A stretch of DNA of 35,229 nucleotides from a virus: the IMG/VR virus record IMGVR_UViG_3300025313_000074, positions 1 to 35,229 of that record. One strand, 5' to 3'. The translations under genes and the position numbers were made by a program. The notes under the pieces were generated by a model. The model was not told the origin of the DNA and searched no databases. It saw nothing but the letters and a program-made list of their open reading frames with translations. Position 1 is the first letter of the stretch. Each line of letters starts with the position of its first letter. Below are positions 14,509 through 21,739 of this stretch, piece by piece.

Positions 14509-17361
14509 ATGCCAACTTTCGGGCCTAGAGCTATTCAAGCTTCTGCCGATGATGCCAGTGAGTTAGCAACTACTGTTGTAAGTATTACAGCTAACCCATT
14601 AGCTAACTGTGATACCACAGGTGTATGGAATGCTTGGAGATTTACTGCTGTAAATATTCCAGCCAATGCTACAATTACATCTGCTTACCTGACAATTAAC
14701 TTCACATCTACAACTTTAGATGAACCTGATGTAACAATCTATGGTTTAGACGTTGCAAGTCCAGCACAGTTTACAACAACTAATGCAGATATAAGTGGTA
14801 GAGCTAGAACATCCGCATCTGTAGATTGGTCTAATACTAATGCTGGCAGTAATGATGTTAATACTTCAGATATAAGTTCCATAATTTCAGAACTTTATGC
14901 AAGCTATGGGCCCTATTCAAACGGAGTAATGGGGTTTTGTTGGACTACTAGAGCTGCTGACGGTGCTAGAGATACTTCTGAAACATCCTATGATGGTGAT
15001 ACATCTTTATGTGCTAGATTAACAATTGTTTATTCTGTAGCTTATACTGAATCCTTTGCTGATACTGTAGGTATTTCAGACAGCATTTCAAAAACTGTAA
15101 GAAGGTTTGTAGCATTTGCTAATACTGTAGGCATAACAGACACATTATCTAAGTCGGGAGCTTTTCTAAAAAGTATTATTAATACTACTGGAATCACTGA
15201 TAGTATTTCTAAAGTCGGGACTTTTGTAAGAAGCTTACCAGAATCTCTTGGAATTACAGATTTAATATCCTATATTAAAACTGGAGGTGGTGATGATTTC
15301 TTTGCCACTATCGGTGATTCATTAGGAATAACTGATAGCCTGAGTAAGATCGGATCATTCTTTAGAACTTTAACAAATACAGAGGAAATCACTACCAGTT
15401 TAACCAATACTAGAAGTTTAATAGTTGCTTTAGTCAATAATGTAGGAATTACTGATGTAATTGTTACATCTAAAACTATTATAAGAACTATTATTGATTC
15501 CATTGGAATTAGAGATTTCTACCATAGAACAGCACTTATCAACATCAATCATGAAACCGGCGATCTTAGTCAATATACTAGTACTGTAACTGATAGTGGT
15601 GATCTCAGTGTTACTACTACCGCTACATTGGCAGGAACAGGATATGGATTGTTATGCTTTGTAGATGATGCCAATCCCATCTATGGACAAAAGGATCTAG
15701 GTGCTGACAATACTAGTGGACAAGTTAGATCACGTTTTTATATAAACCGAAATGATATTTCTATACCTAATGGTCAGAGCTGGGAAATTCTAAGCTTACA
15801 GTCTGCAATCGGATCTGGCAATATACTGCGCTTCTGGATCAGAAACTCAGCTGGGAACTACCAAGTTTACTTTCTGGCTTATCGTGATGGTGGTACTACT
15901 AGTAGTGGGTTTGTAAATCTTACTGCTGTTGAACATTATATTGAATTACATGTTGTTAGAGCATCTGGTGATGGTATTACAGATGGCTATGTAAACTGGT
16001 GGATTGATGGGGCCGCACAAACTAGTGTTACAGATATTGATAACTACACTGAGTTTCCATACTTCCGATCTACACGTTTTGGCATTCCCGCTATCGGCGG
16101 TGGAAGTGGCTCTCTTTATCTTGATGAATTAGTAATCAATGACTCAGGTTATGAAATTGGTCAAGTAAGGGATTTAAATACATCAGCATTTTTTATAAGA
16201 AATATTTTAATTAGTGTTGGTATTACAGACAGTATTTCCAAAATTGGTACTTTTATAAAATCTTTATCAGATAGTATAGGGATTACTGATATACTATCAA
16301 CAGCTAAGATAGTTTTAGTTTCTTTGTCGAATTCTGTAGGGATAACAGATGTTCTAACTAAACTTGTAGGATTTGCTAGGTCTATTACAGATACAGAAGA
16401 AATTACTACTAGTATTTCAAAGGCAGCTAATTTTTTCAGAACCCAAACAGAAAGTCTCGGAATAACAGATATATTAAGTAGGTCTAAAGGAGCTATAGTA
16501 TATTTAGCTGATTCATTAGGAATAGCCGATGCTATTTCCAATGCTAAGATAATTGTTAAATCTTTGTCCGATAGTGTTGGAATTACCGATAGTATTTCAA
16601 AGATAGGTGCATTTTATAGAAATCTTGCAAATAATGTTAGTATAACCGATGTTCTAAGTAAAACTGGAATCTTCTTAAAATCCTTATCAAATAGTGTAGG
16701 AATTACTGACAGTGTAAGTAAAGCAGGTACTTTTTTCAAATCCATATCAGATTCTATTGGAATATCTGATGTACTAGCAACAGCTAAGATAGTACTTGTA
16801 ACACTATCTGATGTACTAGGAATAACCGATACTCTATCTAAGATAGGGACTTTTGTCAGGGCATTAACTTCTACAGAGGGGATTACAGATACTCTTACAA
16901 AAATAGGAACTTTTGTTAGAAGTTTTTCAGATAGTATAGGCATAACAGATTTACTATCTGCTGTATTACTAGGAGCGCAGAAATTTGCTTCATTGGTAGA
17001 TTCTGTAAGCATAACAGATACACTAAGTAAAATAGGTACTTTTGTTAGAACTATCTCTAATGCTGAAAATATATCAGATGTCTTGTCCAAAATAGGAACT
17101 TATATAAGAACAATCCTAACTTCAGAAAGTATCTCAGATAGTCTCTCAGCCTCCAAAGTCATTCAAATTTTAATCCAGAATATAGTTAACATCACAGATA
17201 CACTCCAAGCAACTATTGTATCTATCTTTACTGAGAGTATCATAGCTATAAGAGGAAGAGTAAAGTCAGTAATCACTCTATCTGGAGAATATATTCAAAT
17301 CATAAGTAAAAAGGGTAGAGCTAGTTTGATAGCAGAAATCTTGGGAAGAATCAGAAAATGA
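14509..17361 (+). CDS. Giant repeat adhesin-like protein: CBM-like head, 25 x 20-residue repeats, LamG insert
   Basis: 950 residues. Residues 1-182 form a beta-sandwich-like domain (IPANATITSAYLTINFTSTT; SNGVMGFCWTTRAADGARDT) similar in style to DNRLRE/carbohydrate-binding modules. From residue 183 a 20-residue unit recurs, consensus LSDSIGITDSISKIGTFVRS. There are seven units, then a unit broken after 13 residues (ending FYHR, residue 340). A LamG-like domain follows (341-558, with GQVRSRFYINRNDISIPNGQ and HYIELHVVRASGDGITDGYV), then the missing seven residues SAFFIRN, then 17 more units to about residue 908. A basic tail ends the protein. No signal peptide is present, as expected for a virion protein. 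A long fibre with sugar-binding domains is the best reading. Its TGA overlaps the next ATG. Confidence 0.75.
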   Translation: MPTFGPRAIQASADDASELATTVVSITANPLANCDTTGVWNAWRFTAVNIPANATITSAYLTINFTSTTLDEPDVTIYGLDVASPAQFTTTNADISGRARTSASVDWSNTNAGSNDVNTSDISSIISELYASYGPYSNGVMGFCWTTRAADGARDTSETSYDGDTSLCARLTIVYSVAYTESFADTVGISDSISKTVRRFVAFANTVGITDTLSKSGAFLKSIINTTGITDSISKVGTFVRSLPESLGITDLISYIKTGGGDDFFATIGDSLGITDSLSKIGSFFRTLTNTEEITTSLTNTRSLIVALVNNVGITDVIVTSKTIIRTIIDSIGIRDFYHRTALININHETGDLSQYTSTVTDSGDLSVTTTATLAGTGYGLLCFVDDANPIYGQKDLGADNTSGQVRSRFYINRNDISIPNGQSWEILSLQSAIGSGNILRFWIRNSAGNYQVYFLAYRDGGTTSSGFVNLTAVEHYIELHVVRASGDGITDGYVNWWIDGAAQTSVTDIDNYTEFPYFRSTRFGIPAIGGGSGSLYLDELVINDSGYEIGQVRDLNTSAFFIRNILISVGITDSISKIGTFIKSLSDSIGITDILSTAKIVLVSLSNSVGITDVLTKLVGFARSITDTEEITTSISKAANFFRTQTESLGITDILSRSKGAIVYLADSLGIADAISNAKIIVKSLSDSVGITDSISKIGAFYRNLANNVSITDVLSKTGIFLKSLSNSVGITDSVSKAGTFFKSISDSIGISDVLATAKIVLVTLSDVLGITDTLSKIGTFVRALTSTEGITDTLTKIGTFVRSFSDSIGITDLLSAVLLGAQKFASLVDSVSITDTLSKIGTFVRTISNAENISDVLSKIGTYIRTILTSESISDSLSASKVIQILIQNIVNITDTLQATIVSIFTESIIAIRGRVKSVITLSGEYIQIISKKGRASLIAEILGRIRK
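15055..15528 (+). repeat. First part of 60-bp repeat array
   Basis: Seven complete units of the ITD-S-SK repeat plus the first 13 codons of an eighth. All are 60 bases except the fourth, which carries a 15-base Gly/Asp-rich addition (around residues 256-267). The array stops in mid-unit where the LamG-like domain begins at 15529. Confidence 0.8.
16183..17232 (+). repeat. Second part of 60-bp repeat array
   Basis: It begins with the last seven codons of the unit interrupted at 15528, then 17 units. All are 60 bases except one with a 9-base addition (FASLVDSVS, near 16983). Units such as ATAGGTACTTTTGTTAGAA recur almost unchanged, for example near 17031 and 16904. Confidence 0.8.
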
Positions 17362-17813
17362 GTATAACATTTCCTACAAACACAGCCGATGTAATAGATG
17401 AAATACGAGGAGCTATTGGAAGAAGTATAACTTTCTATGTAGTTACAGTTAGTGGTTGTCAAGCCTGTACATTAGATCCTATTACAAATACATCTACAGA
17501 TTCTTTCTGTCCTGTATGTAGTGGAGTTCACTGGATTGTTACTTTATCCGGAGCTGCCATTAATGCTCATATAATATGGGGAAACGTGGATAGCTTGGGT
17601 TGGTATCCTGGAGGGCAGACTCTAGAAGGGGATTGCAGAGCTCAAATAAAATACACTCTACCTAACATAACAATAGTAGATTCTGTTTTTGAAAATCAAT
17701 CTATATATGGGGCATATATAGATGTAGACGGTAAACATATGGAAATAAAAAATAAAGTATTAAGAGGAGTACCAGAAATCAATAGAATTTTAATTGATCT
17801 AAAGGAGGTATAA
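17358..17813 (+). CDS. Zinc-knuckle head-tail connector candidate
   Basis: 151 residues. A four-cysteine set, SGCQACTLDP (C34, C37) and SFCPVCSGVHW (C51, C54), forms a CxxC-x13-CxxC zinc-knuckle pattern. The rest is strand-rich: RSITFYVVTV, GAAINAHIIWGNVDS, DCRAQIKYTLPNITIVDSVF and MEIKNKVLRGVPEINRILID. Small phage proteins of this type lie just before the tail-completion genes and are often called head closure or neck proteins. Here it is first in the group of four genes leading to the tail tube. It begins in an ATGA overlap with the giant repeat protein. Connector function is inferred from order and from the compact beta fold. Confidence 0.55.
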   Translation: MSITFPTNTADVIDEIRGAIGRSITFYVVTVSGCQACTLDPITNTSTDSFCPVCSGVHWIVTLSGAAINAHIIWGNVDSLGWYPGGQTLEGDCRAQIKYTLPNITIVDSVFENQSIYGAYIDVDGKHMEIKNKVLRGVPEINRILIDLKEV

Positions 17814-17814
17814 C

Positions 17815-18051
17815 ATGCCGGAAAGGGGAGTAATTATACAAGGACTGGATGTATTAGATGTAATTGGTTTTATAGAAACTAAAAATAAAAAGTTTCAAGC
17901 CATTCTTCTAAACGATCTTGAACAAATTGTGGATAAAGATTCTGAAGAATTCAAATTAATTAGAAAATTATTTTTAGATGGATTTAATAATTATACCCGT
18001 TCTATTCTAAGATTAATATTTGGTGATATAGAACATTTAATAGAGAAGTGA
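17815..18051 (+). CDS. Small hypothetical protein in connector cluster
   Basis: 78 residues, helical and charged (FKLIRKLFLDGFNNYTRSIL, then FGDIEHLIEK), after a beta-like opening RGVIIQGLDVLDVIGF. It has a near-perfect ribosome site, AAAGGAGGT, at 17801-17809 and overlaps the next gene by a TGATG. No family is recognised. Strong initiation and tight linkage to head-tail genes argue that it is real. It could be an assembly chaperone or a small minor virion protein. Confidence 0.65.
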   Translation: MPERGVIIQGLDVLDVIGFIETKNKKFQAILLNDLEQIVDKDSEEFKLIRKLFLDGFNNYTRSILRLIFGDIEHLIEK

Positions 18052-18944
18052 TGTTTGATTTTGCAGAAAGAAATACTATTCAACTCACAAATAATCTAAA
18101 GAGAAAAAGAAGTAATCTGATCAGTATAGCAGATAAAACAGCTCATTATAGATTTATGCTGATAAGAGATCAAATGACTCCAACATTTAATCAAATCATA
18201 AGAGAAGAAACAGAATCAGCTGTTGGAGAAATAGAAGAGTTTGATTTTCCAGAATTTAGAAATGCTTTATTAGGATCAATGGAAATGCTCCAAGAGGGAG
18301 AACTATTTAAACTCAATCTAGTTGGAGCTAATGTAACAGCAGATATGAGAGAAAGTTTTGAAAGAGAATTTGGAACTCTAGAAGATTATTCCAATGGAAT
18401 TTCATTAGCTAGACGTTCATTTCAAAAAGAGGGAAAGAAAAAGAAATACAATCCTGAAAAAGCATCTGCATATTGGAGGAATGTAATATATAACAATAGA
18501 TTTGGTTCTGATTTATATTCATCTACAATAGCTTTGAGATTATCCGAATCTGGAAGAAAAGCTCCTTTTTGGGATTTATTAAATAATGGAGTTCCGCAAC
18601 CATTAAAGAGTGGAAGGGGTGGTACAGCATATCCTACATCGGGAGCTACAAGATTTTTAGATTTATCCGAGAGGAGAATAGAATCTTTAGCTAATGCTGA
18701 ATATGCACTAACAGCAGAAGAAGTTAGTCAAATACAAGATGAAATTATACAAGCAGAACGTACATTAGATGATATAGATAAAATAGCAATAATGGTTGGA
18801 AGAAACATTGAACAATATACAGAACCACAGATTATACAAGAAATAATTATTAATGAAACTAGATACTTTGCTTATATTACGGGTACTGGCAAACTCGGAT
18901 TCGCACAGCATCCTAGATTCCAGGGAAGGAGGATACCACATTAA
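18051..18944 (+). CDS. Minor head/tail-completion protein candidate
   Basis: 297 residues from the ATG at 18051, preferred over a GTG one codon upstream because it overlaps the preceding stop (TGATG). The N-terminal 140 residues are helical and charged. The central AYWRNVIYNNRFGSDLYSST, APFWDLLNNGVPQPLKSGRG and GTAYPTSGATRFLD resemble the loop region of HK97 gp10-like tail-completion proteins. A coiled segment and IINETRYFAYITGTGKLGFA end the protein. It is longer than gp10-like proteins usually are, so an extra N-terminal domain is likely. Position between connector and tail-terminator candidates supports a role at the neck. The call is tentative. Confidence 0.5.
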   Translation: MFDFAERNTIQLTNNLKRKRSNLISIADKTAHYRFMLIRDQMTPTFNQIIREETESAVGEIEEFDFPEFRNALLGSMEMLQEGELFKLNLVGANVTADMRESFEREFGTLEDYSNGISLARRSFQKEGKKKKYNPEKASAYWRNVIYNNRFGSDLYSSTIALRLSESGRKAPFWDLLNNGVPQPLKSGRGGTAYPTSGATRFLDLSERRIESLANAEYALTAEEVSQIQDEIIQAERTLDDIDKIAIMVGRNIEQYTEPQIIQEIIINETRYFAYITGTGKLGFAQHPRFQGRRIPH

Positions 18945-19399
18945 TGCATCTCTACAGAAAACATGATTTATCAATTTACTATTTTCTAAAGGATGATGTA
19001 TTTTCTGATGTTAGCTTCATCCACTTTGAAGATGGATTTCCAGTAACAGAATTAGTTATTCCAACTATTTCAATAGAATCCAAAGAATTAAGATTGACTC
19101 CGTTCGAGTTGGGCAACCGACACGGATTAGATAGTAGAGTCTGGTTTATAGATATTTTTGCCACTAATAAATCTCAACGAGATGATTTTGGCTACAGAAT
19201 TCTATCCAGAATCGAAGAAAATATTCCAGTTTATGATTATGATGAGGGCTTTCCTCCTGACGTTTCTCCTACCAAAATAGGAGTTTTAATTCCAAGTAGA
19301 CTTAAGATGGAATGGGTAAGAGTAATTCCAGAGTTAGTAACCAGTCTATATTGGAGATCAACAATTTCTTTCGAGGCTAGTTACTCAAGAATTTTATAG
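18944..19399 (+). CDS. Tail terminator/completion protein candidate
   Basis: 151 residues, with start ATG overlapping the TAA of the previous gene. It lies directly before the tail tube gene, the classical place of the tail terminator (compare lambda U or HK97 gp10/gp11 region). Alternating strands and a helix: LRLTPFELGNRHGLDSRVWF, IDIFATNKSQRDDFGYRILS, RIEENIPVYDYDEGFPPD and IPELVTSLYWRSTISFEASY agree with the alpha/beta fold of such proteins. It would cap the tail tube and join it to the head. The identification depends mostly on size and order. Confidence 0.6.
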   Translation: MHLYRKHDLSIYYFLKDDVFSDVSFIHFEDGFPVTELVIPTISIESKELRLTPFELGNRHGLDSRVWFIDIFATNKSQRDDFGYRILSRIEENIPVYDYDEGFPPDVSPTKIGVLIPSRLKMEWVRVIPELVTSLYWRSTISFEASYSRIL

Positions 19400-19412
19400 G
19401 AGGAAGTAATAT

Positions 19413-20609
19413 ATGGCTAAAAGACTAGCGATTCCTTCCAAGGAAGTTGCATTGAGAATAGTTGGCCCATTTGATTCTTTCTTTGCGGCAAGAGTGCAGA
19501 GATTGAATATAAATACTGATGTACCAACTACTACAATTGACGAACTTGGTAACTCTCAACACGCTGGAGTTATTCCTGACGTACCTGCGATTACTTTGAC
19601 TTTCTCTGCTTTTGATGTAAGTCACAAGATTTTCTCCGTACTAACAGGAACTGATCCAACAGCTTATCCAGCTGCTGGTGTTGATATTTCAGAGCTGGGC
19701 GAAATAGATGCTGTTGTATACATCAAGGATGCATCCGTATCCGACTATGTAAAGACAGCTCATGCAAAAAGATTACAGATTAGAGATTTCACTTATTCCT
19801 ATTCGGTTACAGGTGAATCTACCGAGGACTACACAGCTGTAGGATCGGAAAAGAGATGGTTTAAGAATGATGTTATTGTAGATAGATTCACATCTGGCAC
19901 AACTTCATTCACCTTGACTCAGACTCCTATCCAGTTGTTAAATGGTAACAACGGTTTATCTGTTATTCTAGATGGTGGGTATCTTACTGAAGTCGCTGGA
20001 GCTCCTGCTACTGGTGAGTACAGAATAGTAGGTACTGCTTTAACAACTGGTGATACAAGAACTGCACAGGTTATCGCAATCTATCATGCATCCGCAGCTG
20101 GAGACAACTGGTCAGATGTAAGCGATACTGCATATCCAGCAGCTATTAGAGGTCAAGATGTTAGAGTCACAATTACCGCCGGTGGACAGATTGAAAGAGT
20201 TCAATCTATCACTATTAACGGTAACTTAAATCCTCAGCCAGTTAGAGAAATGGGTAATAGAGCTATTGTAGGTTATCAGAAACAAACTGCTACCGTAGAT
20301 GGTACTATTACTGTTCTTGATACTGATACAGAGTTACTCGATCTACTTCTAAATGGAAGTATTAGCTCTGGAGCTACTGAATTTGAGTTGGCAAGTCAAT
20401 GTGCTGTTAGTGGTGTTGATCTGTTGATTGTATTGTATGATCCTTGTGACACTTCTGTATCTGGTGTTATTGTTAAGTCAGTCTGGATTCCAGAACTGAA
20501 ACTAACTGGTGACTCATATACATCTAATGTTAATGAGAATGCTCAGCAAGTACTCAACTGGTCTAGTGATACTGCTCAGTGTATTGTCTATAGTGGTGCT
20601 AAACCCTAA
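19413..20609 (+). CDS. Major tail tube protein
   Basis: 398 residues, preceded by a strong ribosome site (TAGGAGGAAG). It is beta-rich with many Thr, Ser and Val: VQRLNINTDVPTTTIDELGN near the start, and DVRVTITAGGQIERVQSITI, NGNLNPQPVREMGNRAIVGY and QKQTATVDGTITVLDTDTEL in the second half, which is the usual pattern of tube subunits. It is longer than a typical tube protein (about 150-250 residues), so an added surface domain is likely, perhaps residues 160-250. Hexameric rings stack along the tape measure to build the tail. It is followed directly by a strong terminator, as is common for abundant virion proteins. Confidence 0.8.
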   Translation: MAKRLAIPSKEVALRIVGPFDSFFAARVQRLNINTDVPTTTIDELGNSQHAGVIPDVPAITLTFSAFDVSHKIFSVLTGTDPTAYPAAGVDISELGEIDAVVYIKDASVSDYVKTAHAKRLQIRDFTYSYSVTGESTEDYTAVGSEKRWFKNDVIVDRFTSGTTSFTLTQTPIQLLNGNNGLSVILDGGYLTEVAGAPATGEYRIVGTALTTGDTRTAQVIAIYHASAAGDNWSDVSDTAYPAAIRGQDVRVTITAGGQIERVQSITINGNLNPQPVREMGNRAIVGYQKQTATVDGTITVLDTDTELLDLLLNGSISSGATEFELASQCAVSGVDLLIVLYDPCDTSVSGVIVKSVWIPELKLTGDSYTSNVNENAQQVLNWSSDTAQCIVYSGAKP

Positions 20610-20652
20610 TAATTAAATAATTGATTATAAGGTAAAGGTTGTAAGTTTTAAC

Positions 20653-20704
20653 AAGGAATCGAAAAGTAGTCTCTTTATGAGATTTAGTTTTCGATTCCTT
20701 TTTT
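20653..20704 (+). terminator. Strong intrinsic terminator after tail tube gene
   Basis: A 13-base perfect inverted repeat, AAGGAATCGAAAA (20653-20665) and TTTTCGATTCCTT (20688-20700), is followed by TTTT (20701-20704), so the last two stem bases and the run give six T. The 22-base loop holds a small TCTC/GAGA hairpin (20670-20673 with 20679-20682). Because the following genes are on the same strand, either read-through or a further promoter must supply them; it probably lowers chaperone and tape-measure expression below tube protein. Confidence 0.9.
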
Positions 20705-20729
20705 ATTAATTGCAGGAAAGGAGAAAATA

Positions 20730-21443
20730 ATGCCAGCAGAGATTGAAAAAAATGACGTTGATGTAAGTAAATTATTCAAATATGGAACATCTGTAGAATT
20801 AGAAAATAACTTAGGAAATACAATCACTCTGTATGTTAGATTGGCTGGAGATGCAGATGTTAATAGATCGAGAACTTATGCCCTACGAAGAAGTATGGAC
20901 TTAAGAAGAAAATTAAAAGAACCAGAATCTGATGAGAGATTGGCCTATATTCCATATTTCTTTGAAGCTGCACAAGATAATTTAATAGAAACATTTCTAA
21001 GCTACAGATTAAAGTATTATACAAATGAAGTGATTAAAAACTTAGATATGACTCTACCTGTAGAACCTAGAAGTGATGCTCCACTAGAGGAACATGAGAC
21101 ATATCAGATTCTAGTAGATGACTGGCCTAAAGTTAGAGCGTTAAAAATAGAAGCCGGAATTCTAAGCTTAGCAGATAAAGAAAGAGAACGATTAAAGAAA
21201 CTATCTAAAGATGAAGTATTCGAGGAACTCGAAAGAACTATTATTGCAGAGCTTTGTGAGCAAGAATTATATACAGCTTTTAGAGAAATGACTACATATC
21301 TTGGTACTTACAAGAATGAAGATTATAAGATAAAAGCTTTTGATAGTGTAGAAGATTTCCAAAATCTACCCGCTGAAATAAAAAATAAACTTATGGATGC
21401 TTATATATCTATAGATATTGGGTTAGAAGATTTAAAAAAATAG
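20730..21443 (+). CDS. Tail assembly chaperone G
   Basis: 237 residues, ending in a Lys-Lys-stop just after a slippery run. The sequence is helical and charged (SRTYALRRSMDLRRKLKEPE, KERERLKKLSKDEVFEELER) with a beta start SVELENNLGNTITLYVRLAG. It sits between tube and tape measure, as lambda gpG does. It is the major, unshifted product, which coats the tape measure during tail assembly and is not in the finished virion. GGAAAGGAG lies upstream of the ATG at normal spacing. A minor product continues in the -1 frame; see the G-T fusion. Confidence 0.82.
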   Translation: MPAEIEKNDVDVSKLFKYGTSVELENNLGNTITLYVRLAGDADVNRSRTYALRRSMDLRRKLKEPESDERLAYIPYFFEAAQDNLIETFLSYRLKYYTNEVIKNLDMTLPVEPRSDAPLEEHETYQILVDDWPKVRALKIEAGILSLADKERERLKKLSKDEVFEELERTIIAELCEQELYTAFREMTTYLGTYKNEDYKIKAFDSVEDFQNLPAEIKNKLMDAYISIDIGLEDLKK

Positions 21444-21736
21444 CTAGAAGCAACGCTATAGCTGGTTTATGGGAAATAGCCAAGGCGTTGCAGATACCTT
21501 TAGACTTTTCAATACAGACATTAATTGATCTTCCTTATACAATTTCTTATGTTATTAGAAAAAGAATTCAGGTATCCAATTTACAGGAAATTCCCAAGGA
21601 CAAAAGACCACCAGATTTAATGATTTGGGATAAACCAAACGAAGATATTGATGAGTGGCTGGAGAGAGTGTTTGACAGAAAGGAGAAGAAGTCTGATAGT
21701 GAATTCCACATAGAAATTAGAGACGTTGAGGGATAA
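20730..21736 (+). CDS. Tail assembly chaperone G-T fusion (programmed -1 frameshift)
   Basis: Ribosomes that slip back one base on the T TTA AAA AAA run (21431-21440) continue at A21440 in the -1 frame. They read IARSNAIAGLWEIAKALQIP and onward for 98 codons to the TAA at 21734-21736, giving a 335-residue protein. The T part (DFSIQTLIDLPYTISYVIRK) has no good independent start: the only early candidate is a TTG at 21488 without a ribosome site. This is the arrangement of lambda G/G-T, where the minor fusion recruits tube protein to chaperone-bound tape measure. Coherent sequence across the junction supports a single fused protein. Confidence 0.85.
21431..21491 (+). promoter_or_regulatory. -1 frameshift site: slippery run and downstream stem
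   Basis: Zero-frame codons are gaT TTA AAA AAA TAG. They contain two overlapping canonical heptamers, T_TTA_AAA (21431-21437) and A_AAA_AAA (21434-21440), followed at once by the zero-frame stop (21441-21443). Nine bases after the run comes a perfect 7-base stem, GCAACGC (21450-21456) with GCGTTGC (21485-21491). It may be extended by TAT/ATA (21457-21459 with 21476-21478) across a 3'-side bulge. Spacing fits a frameshift-stimulating hairpin. Confidence 0.85.
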
Positions 21737-21739
21737 TAA

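Noticed and set aside
16161-17090. Two minus-strand open frames (126 and 158 codons)
   Set aside because: Both mirror the ITD-S-SK repeat array and exist because a 60-base period keeps the antisense frame free of stops.
15055-17232. Regular 60-bp repeats that could suggest a CRISPR array
   Set aside because: Units are contiguous, diverged and coding, without constant repeats and unique spacers.
21488-21736. T domain as a separate gene starting at TTG 21488
   Set aside because: There is no ribosome site, the TTG lies inside the frameshift stem, and coherent protein sequence continues upstream to the slippery run.
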